NCBI GenBank assembly: GCA_964624475.1
Contig: CAZUYC010000042.1
Coordinates: 124,001 to 188,000, forward strand
Direction of reading: 5' to 3'
From: CAZUYC01 sp964624475
GTDB lineage: Bacteria > Myxococcota_A > UBA9160 > SMWR01
Length of the DNA stretch: 64,000 nt
Shown: positions 50,282 to 60,651 of the stretch, piece by piece
Numbering within the stretch: position 1 is the first letter of the stretch
Layout of the letters: the number at the start of each line of letters is the position of its first letter
Program-made: the position numbers and the translations under genes
Notes under the pieces: model-generated
The model's database searches: none
What the model was told of the DNA's origin: nothing
What the model saw: the letters and a program-made list of their open reading frames with translations, nothing else

Positions 50282-51435
50282 GACGAAGGAGGGCCGGCGC
50301 ACAGCTCGGAGATCGCCGCGACGAAGGTCCGCACCATCTCCGACACGTTGCTCCGCGTCGTGACGAGCGCGCGCCCGCGCTCGCCCCAGCGGGCGAGCTC
50401 CTCCGGGGGCGCCTGCAGGCAGGCGCGCAGCGCGGCCACGAGCGAGTCGAGGTCGCCGGGGACGAATCTGCGGCCGGTGGCGCCGTCCAGCACCAGGTCC
50501 TCTTCCGTGCCATCGGCCTCGCCGACCACGCAGGGCGTGCCCCAGAAGAGCGCCTGGTTCACGGCCAGACCGCCGAGCCCCGGCAGCACGCAGAGATCGG
50601 CCGCGGCGAAGTAGGCATCGACCCCCTCGATGATGCGGCCGAAGAAGCGGACGTCCGGGAGCCCGAGCTCGCGCGCGAGCGCCTCGAGCGCGGGGCGAGC
50701 CGGGCCGTCGCCGACGAGCCAGAGCACCCAGCCCTCGGCGTCGCGGCGGATCCGGCCGTACGCCCGCAAGAGCAGGTCGACGCGCTTGTCCTCGAGCATG
50801 CCGCCGACGTAGAGGAAGATGCGCGCGCGCTCCGCGCCCGCGCGGCGCCGGAGCGAGACGGCCTCGGCGCGGATGGCAGGCTCCGCGGCCACGAGCGCAT
50901 CGATCTCGAGGCCGTTGAAACACACCCGGGTCCGGTCCCTCGCCACCCCGAGCCGCTCGAGGTTCGCTGCCCCCTTCGTGCCGTAGACCAGGCAGCGGTC
51001 GGCCAGGGAGAAATACCGGCGGGCGAGGAGGCGCTGGAGCCGAAGGGCCAGGCTGCCCTCGCGCTGCGCCTCGAAGCCCGAGGCCCAGGCGATCACCCGG
51101 GCTCCGGCGACCCGCGCCCAGGCGCAGAGCAACCAGTTGCTGAGCGTGCCGGGAATCCCGAGCACGACCAGCACCTGGGGACGGAAGGCGCGCACGGCCG
51201 CCAGGGCACCCGACTGCCAGCGCACGACGTACGGGCCGATCCGAAGCTCGCGGTTGCGCAGCGCACGCTCGGGGATGGCCAGCGGGCCGCGGTAGTCCGG
51301 ACGCCCGTCCAGGGCCCCGGTCGACCCGCGCAGGACGAGCCACTCGAATCCCGGCGTGGCGCAGAGCTTCTCGTAGAAGGTCTTGCGATAGGGAGGGATG
51401 ATGTTGGTGACGAAGGCGACCCGCGGCGGGCTCAT
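50245..51435 (-). CDS. Family 4 glycosyltransferase
   Basis: 396 residues. The GT-B N-terminal half begins RVAFVTNIIPPYRKTFYEKL. The C-terminal half has IFLYVGGMLEDKRVDLLLRA, VLWLVGDGPARPALEALARE, VRFFGRIIEGVDAYFAAADL and VLPGLGGLAVNQALFWGTPC, an EX7E variant in which the first Glu is replaced. It lies far from the main glycan locus, in the minus-strand group with a GNAT protein and a molybdenum oxidoreductase. The ATG at 51435 overlaps the GNAT stop (ATGA). Donor and acceptor are unknown. Confidence 0.88.
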   Translation of the reverse strand: MSPPRVAFVTNIIPPYRKTFYEKLCATPGFEWLVLRGSTGALDGRPDYRGPLAIPERALRNRELRIGPYVVRWQSGALAAVRAFRPQVLVVLGIPGTLSNWLLCAWARVAGARVIAWASGFEAQREGSLALRLQRLLARRYFSLADRCLVYGTKGAANLERLGVARDRTRVCFNGLEIDALVAAEPAIRAEAVSLRRRAGAERARIFLYVGGMLEDKRVDLLLRAYGRIRRDAEGWVLWLVGDGPARPALEALARELGLPDVRFFGRIIEGVDAYFAAADLCVLPGLGGLAVNQALFWGTPCVVGEADGTEEDLVLDGATGRRFVPGDLDSLVAALRACLQAPPEELARWGERGRALVTTRSNVSEMVRTFVAAISELCAGPPSSYVDTARTSPER

Positions 51436-51872
51436 GCCAGCCTCTTCGTCATCAGCCTCCGGTCGTTGTCGCGGAAGCCGCGGCGGCGGTAGAGCGTCTG
51501 CGCCGAGGCGTTCTCGCGCTCGACCTCGAGGTGGAGGGCGCGCACGCCGAGCTCGCGCGCGGCCGCCTCGACGGCCTCGAGCGCGGCGCGGCCGAGCCCG
51601 CGGCCGCGCTGCGCGGGTACCACGTAGAGGTCGTCCACGAAGGCGTCGAAGCCGCGGTACTCGAGGCTGTAGCCGAGGGTCAGCACGGCGTAGCCCGCCA
51701 CCTCGCCTCCCATGCCGACGAGCCAGGCGCGGCCGAGCGCGGGGTCGCGCACGATCGCCGCGAAGCAGTCGCGCGCCGCGACCGGGTCGAAGGGGTAGCC
51801 GGCCTCGGCGTAGTTCTCGGCCATGAGGTCGCGCAGGCGCGGGACGTCCTCCGCGGTCGCGGACCTCAGCAC
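51432..51872 (-). CDS. GNAT-family N-acetyltransferase
   Basis: 146 residues. The acetyl-CoA pyrophosphate-binding loop is VPAQRGRGLGRAALEAVEAA (motif A, QxxGxG/A type), preceded by FVDDLYVVP and followed by HLEVERENASAQTLYRRRGF, the classical C-terminal GNAT block. GTG 51872 overlaps the stop of the upstream oxidoreductase by 7 bases. Substrate unknown. Confidence 0.9.
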   Translation of the reverse strand: MLRSATAEDVPRLRDLMAENYAEAGYPFDPVAARDCFAAIVRDPALGRAWLVGMGGEVAGYAVLTLGYSLEYRGFDAFVDDLYVVPAQRGRGLGRAALEAVEAAARELGVRALHLEVERENASAQTLYRRRGFRDNDRRLMTKRLA

Positions 51873-54097
51873 GGCGCGATGTCGACCGGGATCCCGTTCA
51901 AGACGCCGTTGCCGGAGAGGGCATCGAGGCTCGCCTCGTCGGTGAGGAGGTTCGAGCAGACGCCGGCGTGCGCGCGGGCGACCCGCAGCCGCGCGCCCGG
52001 GGCGTCGTGGCCGAAGCCGTGCGGAAGGCTCACGACACCGGGCATCATCTCGTCGCTCACGGCGACCGGCGCCTCGACCTCCCCTACGCGCGAGCGCACG
52101 CGCGCGCGGCCGCCCTGCGCGAGACCGAGGCGCAGCGCGTCCTGCGGGTGGACGAGGAGCGTGCAGCGCTCGCGGCCCTTGGCGAGCGCGTGCAGGTTGC
52201 CCATCCACGAGTTGTTGGAGCGCAGGTGGCGGCGCCCGACCAGGAGCATGGCGCCGCCCTCGGGCGCGGCGAGCTCGCGCAGGCGCTCCCCGAGGCGCGG
52301 CACGTCGGCGACGAGGAGGTCGGGCGCGAGCTCGACCCTGCCGCTCGCCGTGGCGAGCACGCCCGGGAGGCGCGGCTCGAGCGGGCCGAGGTCGATCCCG
52401 TGCTCGGCCTCGCGCAGGCGCGCGAGCGAGAGCCCCTCGCGCCCCGGCTCGAAGCGGTCGCCGTAGGGTCCCGCGCGGAGCATCAAGTCGACGATGCGCT
52501 CGGGGCCGCGCCGGGTCCCGAGCGCGGCGCGCGCCTCGGCCTCGCCGACCCCCGGGCACCCGCTGCCCGGCCCGATGGCGCTCTCGAGCAGGTGGGAGAA
52601 GACGAGCTCGTCGACGGCGGCCCCGTCCGCGCCGTTCACGCGGCCGGCGAGCTCGGCCAGGATCTCCCACTGCTCGCGGGAGTCCGCGGGCGGCTCGACC
52701 GCGCGCGGCGAGAACTTCGCCACGTTGCGCACCGCGAGGCCGTAGAAGACCGCCGCGTAGTTCGAGCGCTCGAGCGGCGTGGTCGGCGGCAGGATCAGGT
52801 CCGCGAAGCGCGTGGTCTCGTTCAGGTAGAGGTCGACGGAGACCATGAACTCGAGCGATTCGAGCGCGCGCGCGAGGCGGCCCCCGTTCGGCGACGAGAG
52901 GACGGGGTTTCCCGCCACCGTGACGAGCGCGCGCAGGCGCGCCTCGCCCGCCGCGTCGATCTCCTCGGCGAGCGCCGCGACGGGGAGCTCGCCGAAGGCC
53001 TCGGGGAGCCCCCGCACGCTCGAGCGCCAGCGCGCGAACGGAACGCGGCCGGAGCCGACGGCCGTCTCCGCGGCGCGGCTCGTCGCCGGCCGGGGGAACA
53101 TCGCGCCCCCCGGGCGGTCGAGGTTGCCGGTGAGCGCGTTGAGGACGTCGACGAGCCAGCTCGCGAGCGTCCCGAACTCCTGCGTGCAGGTGCCGATGCG
53201 GCCGTAGACGGCGGCGGAGGGCGCCGCGGCGAGCTCGCGCGCGAGCTCCCGGATCGCCGGGGCGGCGATCCCGGTCGCGCCGGCCACCGCCTCCGGCGGA
53301 AACTCCTTCGCGAGCGTGCGCACCGCGTCGACGCCGCGCACGAGCGGCTCGAGCCGGCCCAGGTTCACGCGTCCCTCCTCGAAGAGCACCTGCACCATCG
53401 CGAAGAGCAGCAGCGCGTCCGTGCCCGGGCGGATGAAATGGTGCCGGTCGGCGAGGCGCGCGGTCTCGGTCCGGCGCGGGTCGACGACGACGAGCCGGCC
53501 GCCGCGGGCGCGCAGCGCCCGGAGCCGCCCCGGCAGGTCGGGCGCCGTCATGAGGCTCCCGTTCGAGGCGACGGGGTTGGCCCCGAGGACGAGCAGGAAG
53601 TCGGTGCGGTCGATGTCCGGGATCGGGATGGTGAGCCCCCCGCCGAACATCGCCGCGCAGGCCAGCATCTTCGGGAGCTGGTCCACGCTCGAGGCCGAGA
53701 AGCGCCGCTTCGTCCCGAGACCGCGCAGCAGCGCGGGCAGGTAGAGGGTCGAGCCGATGTCGTGGGCGTTCGGGTTGCCGACGTAGGAGCCGAGCGCCTC
53801 GGCGCCGTGAGCCTCCCGGATCTCGCGCAGGCGGCGCGCGGCGAGGTCGAGGGCCTCGTCCCAGCCGATCTCCTGCCATCCGCTCCCGGAGCGGCGCAGC
53901 GGCCGGCGCAGCCGGTCGGGGTCCTCCTGGAGCGCGAGGAGGCCATGCGCCTTGGGGCAGATGTAGCCGCGGCTGAACGGGTCGTCCGGGTCGCCGCGCA
54001 CGGAGCGGACGCGGCCCCGGGAGGCGTCCACCTCCACCGCGACCCCGCAGTGGGCCTCGCAGAGCGAGCAGGTTCGGTAGACGAGCTCGGAACCCAT
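51866..54097 (-). CDS. Molybdopterin-dependent oxidoreductase with one 4Fe-4S cluster
   Basis: 743 residues. The N-terminal cluster motif is C10-x2-C13-x3-C17-x29-C47 (TCSLCEAHCGVAV ... GYICPKA), as in formate dehydrogenase/nitrate reductase-type MopB proteins. The MGD-binding domains follow: LLVLGANPVASNGSLMTAPD, LVVVDPRRTETARLADRHHF and VYGRIGTCTQEFGTLASWLV. The C-terminal dinucleotide domain is LLVGRRHLRSNNSWMGNLHA and LPHGFGHDAPG. No twin-arginine signal is present, so it is probably cytoplasmic. ATG 54097 follows GAGGAGG. Electron-transfer subunits are not adjacent. Its divergent neighbour is ettA. Confidence 0.92.
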   Translation of the reverse strand: MGSELVYRTCSLCEAHCGVAVEVDASRGRVRSVRGDPDDPFSRGYICPKAHGLLALQEDPDRLRRPLRRSGSGWQEIGWDEALDLAARRLREIREAHGAEALGSYVGNPNAHDIGSTLYLPALLRGLGTKRRFSASSVDQLPKMLACAAMFGGGLTIPIPDIDRTDFLLVLGANPVASNGSLMTAPDLPGRLRALRARGGRLVVVDPRRTETARLADRHHFIRPGTDALLLFAMVQVLFEEGRVNLGRLEPLVRGVDAVRTLAKEFPPEAVAGATGIAAPAIRELARELAAAPSAAVYGRIGTCTQEFGTLASWLVDVLNALTGNLDRPGGAMFPRPATSRAAETAVGSGRVPFARWRSSVRGLPEAFGELPVAALAEEIDAAGEARLRALVTVAGNPVLSSPNGGRLARALESLEFMVSVDLYLNETTRFADLILPPTTPLERSNYAAVFYGLAVRNVAKFSPRAVEPPADSREQWEILAELAGRVNGADGAAVDELVFSHLLESAIGPGSGCPGVGEAEARAALGTRRGPERIVDLMLRAGPYGDRFEPGREGLSLARLREAEHGIDLGPLEPRLPGVLATASGRVELAPDLLVADVPRLGERLRELAAPEGGAMLLVGRRHLRSNNSWMGNLHALAKGRERCTLLVHPQDALRLGLAQGGRARVRSRVGEVEAPVAVSDEMMPGVVSLPHGFGHDAPGARLRVARAHAGVCSNLLTDEASLDALSGNGVLNGIPVDIAPC

Positions 54098-54161
54098 GGC
54101 AAGCCTCCTCGGGCGACGAGAGGGTACCATCCGCCCGCCGCGACGATACACTCCGGCGGCC

Positions 54162-55838
<1,677 letters not shown>

Positions 55839-55857
55839 GCGCGCCGCCGGTTCTCCT

Positions 55858-55873
55858 GCCGCTTCGAAGCGGC
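55858..55873 (+). terminator. Hairpin downstream of ettA
   Basis: A 6-bp stem GCCGCT / AGCGGC with a TCGA loop lies 20 bases after the ettA stop. There is no T tract, so this is only a candidate terminator. Confidence 0.35.
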
Positions 55874-55885
55874 CGCGAGCGGGCG

Positions 55886-55914
55886 TTGCGCTAGGGCGCT
55901 GAGCGATCTATATT
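55886..55914 (+). promoter_or_regulatory. Sigma-70-type promoter with dyad, near-leaderless
   Basis: TTGCGC (55886-55891), a 17-base spacer and TATATT (55909-55914). The -10 box lies inside an inverted repeat CGATC-N6-GATCG (55904-55919), a possible repressor site. Transcription would begin around 55921, only about 3 bases before GTG 55924, so the mRNA would be nearly leaderless. Confidence 0.6.
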
Positions 55915-55923
55915 GATCGATGC

Positions 55924-56340
55924 GTGGCGAAGACACGGACGAAGACTCCCGGCAAGGGCCGAAGGGAACTGGGCGGCGGACGCAAGCGTGTCCTCGTCGT
56001 CCTGTTCGTCCCGAGCGTCGAACGAGACGGAACGACGGCCATCGACCAGCCGCGCTGGGTGGATTCGGCGCTGGAGATGTTCGGGCGCGTATTCGGGGGT
56101 GCGACCGCCTATCCCAAGGCGAAGGGCATCTGGCGCGACGACGAGAGAGGCCGGGCACTCGTGAAGGACGAGCCGGTCGTCGTGCACTGCTACACGACGC
56201 CGACCGACATCGAGGACGGTCGCAACCTCGCCGAGCTCGGAAGCTTCTGCAGGAAGATGGGACGCGAGGCTCGGCAGGGAGAGATCGGCCTCGTGATCGG
56301 CGACGAGTACTTCGCCATCCGCGGCTTCGGAGAGGAGTAG
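55924..56340 (+). CDS. Conserved-looking small protein of unknown function (first gene of a pair)
   Basis: 138 residues. A basic N-terminus (KTRTKTPGKGRRELGGGRKR) is followed by a compact alpha/beta sequence: VLVVLFVPSVERDG, WVDSALEMFGRVFGGATAYP, PVVVHCYTTPTDIEDG and EIGLVIGDEYFAIRGFGEE. I do not recognise the family. The ordered strands and the conserved-looking VVHCYT and GDEYFAI segments suggest a real enzyme or partner. It lies directly behind a near-leaderless promoter with an operator-like dyad. The second gene starts 3 bases after its stop, so the two form one unit that could be a toxin-antitoxin-like or regulatory pair. That is inference only. Confidence 0.65.
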   Translation: MAKTRTKTPGKGRRELGGGRKRVLVVLFVPSVERDGTTAIDQPRWVDSALEMFGRVFGGATAYPKAKGIWRDDERGRALVKDEPVVVHCYTTPTDIEDGRNLAELGSFCRKMGREARQGEIGLVIGDEYFAIRGFGEE

Positions 56341-56343
56341 GAG

Positions 56344-56709
56344 ATGAAGACGCAGCTCGACATGGACAAAATCGCCAGGGGCCTTGGCGCCGAACGCCGA
56401 GGAAAGGTCACCGCGTCAGGCGGTTACTTCGGGGCGATGCACCTCCTCGCGGACATCGAGGCCCGCTTCAGCGTGCCGTCCGGCGGCGGCCGGCCGACGG
56501 ATCCCCGCTGGACCGAGCGGCGGCTGGTACCGCTCGCACGACGGACGCTCGAGCGCCTCGAGGAGATCGCGGCCAAGGTCCGGGAGCACGGGGGCGTGAG
56601 CGTCGAGCCGATGCAGCTCGCCGCGCTCCTCCTCGAGAAGACGACCGAGGATCTGAGCGAGGACGAGGCCGAAAACCTCGTCCGCCCGAAGCGGCGGGCG
56701 AGCCGCTGA
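56344..56709 (+). CDS. Small helical protein of unknown function (second gene of the pair)
   Basis: 121 residues, mostly helical: LDMDKIARGLGAERRGKVTA, a glycine-rich YFGAMHLLADIEARF, then WTERRLVPLARRTLERLEEI and VEPMQLAALLLEKTTEDLSE, ending in a basic tail RPKRRASR. The gene has an AGGAG ribosome site overlapping the end of the first gene. Family not recognised. Tight linkage to the upstream gene suggests joint action. Confidence 0.62.
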   Translation: MKTQLDMDKIARGLGAERRGKVTASGGYFGAMHLLADIEARFSVPSGGGRPTDPRWTERRLVPLARRTLERLEEIAAKVREHGGVSVEPMQLAALLLEKTTEDLSEDEAENLVRPKRRASR

Positions 56710-56788
56710 AGCCAGCAGAAGTGCAGGGTTACGGCGTGGAGACCGGCTGCGTAACAGCGAAGTAAGGCAGACACGATTCGAGCGATTG

Positions 56789-56809
56789 CGCCGCGTTTCC
56801 AACGCGGCG
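56789..56809. terminator. Perfect 9-bp hairpin after the unknown gene pair
   Basis: The stem CGCCGCGTT / AACGCGGCG has a 3-base loop TCC, 80 bases beyond the second gene's stop and before convergent transcription. No T tract follows, so it may be a weak or factor-assisted terminator. Confidence 0.35.
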
Positions 56810-57060
56810 ACCAGTTGATGAACATGATCCCCGATCGCGGCGACGTGGTCGGGGCTTGGCTTTTTCTCGCGTGCTGTCGCGGACGTGCCGACACGCGCGA
56901 TCACGATCGCGATCTCCGCTGCGCGCAGCATCGCGACCCGACTCCGCTTCGAGGGGGGTACCTGAGCCTCGGGTCGGGTCGCGCTCGTCGATCCTGGGGC
57001 AACCTCGAGCGTCGCTTTCGACCGGTGGGTTGATCCAGACGGCCGTGGGCAGTGCGAGCG

Positions 57061-57152
57061 GGCGCAGCCGAGCGGAGTGCGGGCCCCCGCTGAGGCAAGC
57101 GCGGAGCGCGCGCAGCGAGCCGCAGGCGAGCGGAGTGCGGCCCCCCGCTCGA
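57061..57152 (+). repeat. Junction repeat, locus 5: two units
   Basis: Unit A at 57061-57094 (CAGCCGAGCGGAGTGCGGGC then CCCCGCTGAG) and unit B at 57095-57152 (GCAAGCGCGGAGCGCGCGCA then GCGAGCCGCAGGCGAGCGGA and GTGCGGCCCCCCGC). Unit B ends one base from the stop codon of the minus-strand TPR gene. Confidence 0.85.
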
Positions 57153-57153
57153 G

Positions 57154-59283
57154 CTAGAGCACCGGGCTGCCGCCCGCAGGGCCGGTGAGCCGCTCGAGGT
57201 CGCGGCGGATCTCCTCGGCCTGCGGGTCGGTCGGCCCGCCGGCGGCCTCGAGCGCGTCGAGGGCGCGGCGCAGGGAGGCCTGGGCCCCGGCGCGGTCGCC
57301 GCGGGCGAGCTCGAGGCGCGCGAGCCGGCGCAGACTCTCCGCGAGCTCGCGCGGGTCGGCGCCGGGCTTCGAGTCGAGCAGCGAGATCGCGCGGCGGTAG
57401 TGGCGCTCGGCCTCCGCGTCGCTTCCCTGACGCACCAGCGCGTCGGCGAGCCCCGCCTCGGCGAAGGCGAGCGCGCGCTCCTGCGGGGGCTTCGCGCGCT
57501 CGAGCAGCGCGACCGCGCTCGCGTAGAGCCGGGCCGCGTCGGTCGGCCGACCCTCGCTGTCGGCCACGGTGGCGAGCCCGAGGGTCGACTGGGCGGCGCG
57601 CGGGTCGGCGGGTGCGAGCCTCGCGATCACCTGCTCGTAGCCGTCGCGGGCGGCCGCCAGGTCGCCGGCCGCGGCGTGCGCGGTGGCCTGGTTCGATCGG
57701 GCGCGGAGCGTGCTCGGGTCGCCCGCCCCGAGGCTCGACTCGAAGATCGGGATCGCCCGGTCGTAGAGCGCGAGGGCCTCTTGGCTGCGGCCCTGCGCCT
57801 GCCGCACCAGGGCGAGGTTGGCCAGGGCCTCGGCCTGGAGCAGCGGGTTCGGCGGCGGCGTGCGCTCGAAGACCGCCCCGGCGCGTTCGAAGGCCGCCGC
57901 CGCCGCGTCCCGCTCGTCGCGTGCGGCGTGGAGCACGCCGAGCACGAGCAGCGTCTCCGCGACCCACGGGTGGTCGGGTCCGAAGGCCCGCTCCTTCACG
58001 ATCAGCGCCTGGCGCAGGTGCGCCTCGGCCTCGCCAATGCGTCCCGCGGCGAGCAGCGCGTCGGCCAGGTTGTGCAGTGCCTGGGCCGTCTCGGGGTGAT
58101 CCATGCCCAGGAGCTCGCGCTGGATCCCGAGGGCCTGGCGCAGGTGAGCCTCGGCCGCCGCGGGGTTGCCCCGCAGCCGCTCGAGCGCGCCGAGGTTGTT
58201 GTGGGCGGCGGCCACCAGCCGGTGGCGCGGGCCGAGCTGCGCCTCGCGGAGCGCGAGCGCTCGCCCGTAGAGTTCGGCGGCCCGCGTGTACTCGCGCCGG
58301 TACTGCTGCACGAGGCCGAGATTGATCAGCGAGGTGGCGACTCCGGCGTCGTCCGGCCCGAGCAGCGCGCTGCGCACCTCGCGGACGTGGCCCTGGAGCT
58401 CCTCGGCCTCGTCGAGGCGGCGCTGCTCGGCGTAGACGACGGCGATCTCGTTCTCGGTGGCGGCGGTCTCGAGCGAATCCTCGCCGAGGCGCGACTCCCG
58501 GATCTTGTGCGCCCGCTCCAGGAAGGTCAGGGCGAGGCCGTAGTCGCCGAACACGCGCTCGAGCGAGCCGGCGCTGGTGAGGAGCTGTGCGACGAAGAGC
58601 GGGTCGGCCTCGCGGTCGGCGTCGGCGAGCTCGATCGCGCGCGCGTAGCTCTTGCGCGCCTCCGCGTAGCGCCCCGACTCGTGGAGCAGCACGCCGAGCC
58701 GGTACGACGCCCTGGCGTGCTCGGCGTCGTTCTCGCCGATCGTGGCCTCGCGGATCGCGATCGCGCGCCGATAGCTCTGCTCGGCCGCCGCGGTCCGGCC
58801 GAGCGCCGTCTGCTCCTGCCCGACGTGCTCGAGCGTCGCCGCGAGGGCCAGGCTGTCGAGGTCGTCGTCGTTCTCGCGCACGGAGGCGGCCCGCTCGTAG
58901 ACGGGGAGGGCCTGGGCGTGCTCGCCCCGGACCGCGTGGATCCCCGCGAGCGCCTCGATCCCATCGGCGAAGTCTCCGTCGAGCGTCAGCCCCTGGCGCT
59001 CGCGGATCGCGATCCAGCGCTCGAGCAGCGGCTGGGCCTCGTCGTAGCGCTGCTGCTGGATCTGGAGGTTCGAGAGCATGCGCAGCGCCTGCGCGAGCCG
59101 CGGGTCGTCCTCGCCGTAGCCCTCGGCCTCCGCGAGCTGCTCGAGCCAGATGAGCTCGGCGTCGGTGTGGCGCCCGTCGAAATAGGCGCGCTCGCCGTCG
59201 GTCAGGTTTCCGGCGGGCGGCGTGGCACAGCCGGCGAGGGCGAGCAGTACTGCCGCGGCGCACAGAGCGTCGCTTCGACCCAT
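57154..59283 (-). CDS. TPR-repeat lipoprotein
   Basis: 709 residues with a lipoprotein signal (LCAAAVLLALAGCATPP, Cys in LAGC). The rest is a chain of about a dozen TPR-type repeats of about 42 residues, of the kinesin-light-chain style (for example LLGMDHPETAQALHNLADAL and AFGPDHPWVAETLLVLGVLH), each ending with E-A-x-x-x-x-x-x-A-L. It is a likely periplasmic or outer-membrane scaffold for protein-protein contacts. ATG 59283 begins the signal. A frame start at 59445 would add unlikely residues. It ends at a junction repeat. Confidence 0.85.
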   Translation of the reverse strand: MGRSDALCAAAVLLALAGCATPPAGNLTDGERAYFDGRHTDAELIWLEQLAEAEGYGEDDPRLAQALRMLSNLQIQQQRYDEAQPLLERWIAIRERQGLTLDGDFADGIEALAGIHAVRGEHAQALPVYERAASVRENDDDLDSLALAATLEHVGQEQTALGRTAAAEQSYRRAIAIREATIGENDAEHARASYRLGVLLHESGRYAEARKSYARAIELADADREADPLFVAQLLTSAGSLERVFGDYGLALTFLERAHKIRESRLGEDSLETAATENEIAVVYAEQRRLDEAEELQGHVREVRSALLGPDDAGVATSLINLGLVQQYRREYTRAAELYGRALALREAQLGPRHRLVAAAHNNLGALERLRGNPAAAEAHLRQALGIQRELLGMDHPETAQALHNLADALLAAGRIGEAEAHLRQALIVKERAFGPDHPWVAETLLVLGVLHAARDERDAAAAAFERAGAVFERTPPPNPLLQAEALANLALVRQAQGRSQEALALYDRAIPIFESSLGAGDPSTLRARSNQATAHAAAGDLAAARDGYEQVIARLAPADPRAAQSTLGLATVADSEGRPTDAARLYASAVALLERAKPPQERALAFAEAGLADALVRQGSDAEAERHYRRAISLLDSKPGADPRELAESLRRLARLELARGDRAGAQASLRRALDALEAAGGPTDPQAEEIRRDLERLTGPAGGSPVL

Positions 59284-59395
59284 GGGATACCTCGAGAGCT
59301 GCCGGCGTCCCGGCTCCGCACTCATCGGTGGATCGCGCGCGCGCGTTGAGCCCGGGGCTCGCGCGGGGCTGCAGGCTTCCAGCGGGGGCGGAGCG

Positions 59396-60628
59396 CTAGC
59401 GGGAGTCGCGGGCGAGGCGGATTCCGCTGAACTGCCAGCGGGCATCGGGCGGGAAGAAGTTGCGGTAGGAGCGGCGGATGTGGCGCTCCGGCGTCGCGCA
59501 CGAGCCGCCGCGCAGCACCACCTGGTTGCTCATGAACTTCCCGTTGTACTCGCCGAGCGAGCCGGGGAGCGCGCGGAAGCCCGGGTAGGGCGTGTAGGCG
59601 CTCGAGGTCCACTCCCAGACGTCGCCGAAGAGCGCGGCCGGGAAGCGGCCCGCGGCGGGCGAGGGCGCGGGATGCAGGCGCCCGGTCTCGACGAATTCGC
59701 CCGCGAGCGGCGCCCACGCGGCCGCGCACTCCCACTCGGCCTCGGTCGGGAGGCGCGCGCCCGCCCAGCGCGCGAAGGCGTCGGCCTCGTAGTGGCTCAC
59801 GTGGCAGACCGGCTCGTCGGGGCGCAGCGGCGCCATCCCGTGCAGCGTGAAGGTGGAGCGGGCGTCGTCGCGCCCCTCCCAGTAGAGCGGAGCGCGCCCG
59901 CCGCGGCTGGCGCGCGTCGCGAAGCCGTCGGAGAGCCAGAGCTCCGGGCGCGCGTAGCCCCCGTCGCGCACGAAGTCCTGGTACTCGGCGTTCGTCACCG
60001 GACGCGACGCGATCTCGAAGGCCTCGACGAAGACGCGGTGGCGCGGCCGCTCGTTGTCGAACGCGAAACCGGGCTCCGCGTGCCCGATCTCGCGCAGACC
60101 CGCCTCGAAGCCGATCCAGCGCAGCGGTTGCGCGGGGCCCGCCGGCTCCGGGCTGCGCTCCCGGTAGGCGGGGCGCAGGGGGCTGCGCGAGAAGGCGTGC
60201 TTCAGGTCCGTCAGCACGAGCTCCTGGTGCTGCTGCTCGTGATGGAGGCCGAGCAGGACCACGTCGAGCGCGCTCGCGGGCGCGCCGCGGTCGAGGAGCC
60301 GCAGGATCCATGCGTCCACGTGGCGCCGGTAGTCCAGGACCCGATCGAGGGAAGGGCGGGAGAGCACGCCGCGCTCCGGGCGCGGGTGCGGCTCGCCCAG
60401 GCTCTGGTAGTAGGAGTTGAAGAGCGCGCGGAAGCTCGGGTCGAAGGCCGCGTATCCGGGCGCGCCCTCGAGGACGAGCGTCTCGAAGAACCACGAGGTG
60501 TGGGCGAGGTGCCACTTCACCGGGCTCGCGTCCGGCATGGACTGGACGGCGCAGTCCTCGGGCGAGAGCGGCGCGCAGAGCGCCTCCGTCGCGGCGCGCA
60601 CCTCGCGGTAGGTCTCGTCGAGATCCAT
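59396..60628 (-). CDS. egtB: Ergothioneine biosynthesis protein EgtB-like (sulfoxide synthase)
   Basis: 410 residues. The N-terminal DinB-like iron domain has KWHLAHTSWFFETLVL and LLGLHHEQQHQELVLTDLKH, the HX3HXE-type three-histidine site. The C-terminal formylglycine-generating-enzyme-like (sulfatase-modifying factor) domain has RPVTNAEYQDFVRDGGY, ARLPTEAEWECAAAW, FGDVWEWTSSAYTPYPGF, MSNQVVLRGGSCATP and SYRNFFPPDARWQFSGIRLA. EgtB couples trimethylhistidine with cysteine or gamma-glutamylcysteine, using O2. EgtD, the usual histidine methyltransferase neighbour, is not adjacent. Confidence 0.93.
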   Translation of the reverse strand: MDLDETYREVRAATEALCAPLSPEDCAVQSMPDASPVKWHLAHTSWFFETLVLEGAPGYAAFDPSFRALFNSYYQSLGEPHPRPERGVLSRPSLDRVLDYRRHVDAWILRLLDRGAPASALDVVLLGLHHEQQHQELVLTDLKHAFSRSPLRPAYRERSPEPAGPAQPLRWIGFEAGLREIGHAEPGFAFDNERPRHRVFVEAFEIASRPVTNAEYQDFVRDGGYARPELWLSDGFATRASRGGRAPLYWEGRDDARSTFTLHGMAPLRPDEPVCHVSHYEADAFARWAGARLPTEAEWECAAAWAPLAGEFVETGRLHPAPSPAAGRFPAALFGDVWEWTSSAYTPYPGFRALPGSLGEYNGKFMSNQVVLRGGSCATPERHIRRSYRNFFPPDARWQFSGIRLARDSR

Positions 60629-60651
60629 CGGCCTCTACCGTACCACGGGGC

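Larger units (their letters stand above)
56710..57153. other. 444-base intergenic region with hairpin and junction repeats
   Basis: Between the stop of the unknown pair and the stop of the minus-strand TPR gene there is no supported gene. It contains a perfect hairpin at 56789-56809 and two junction-repeat units at 57061-57152. The rest looks neutral. Confidence 0.5.
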
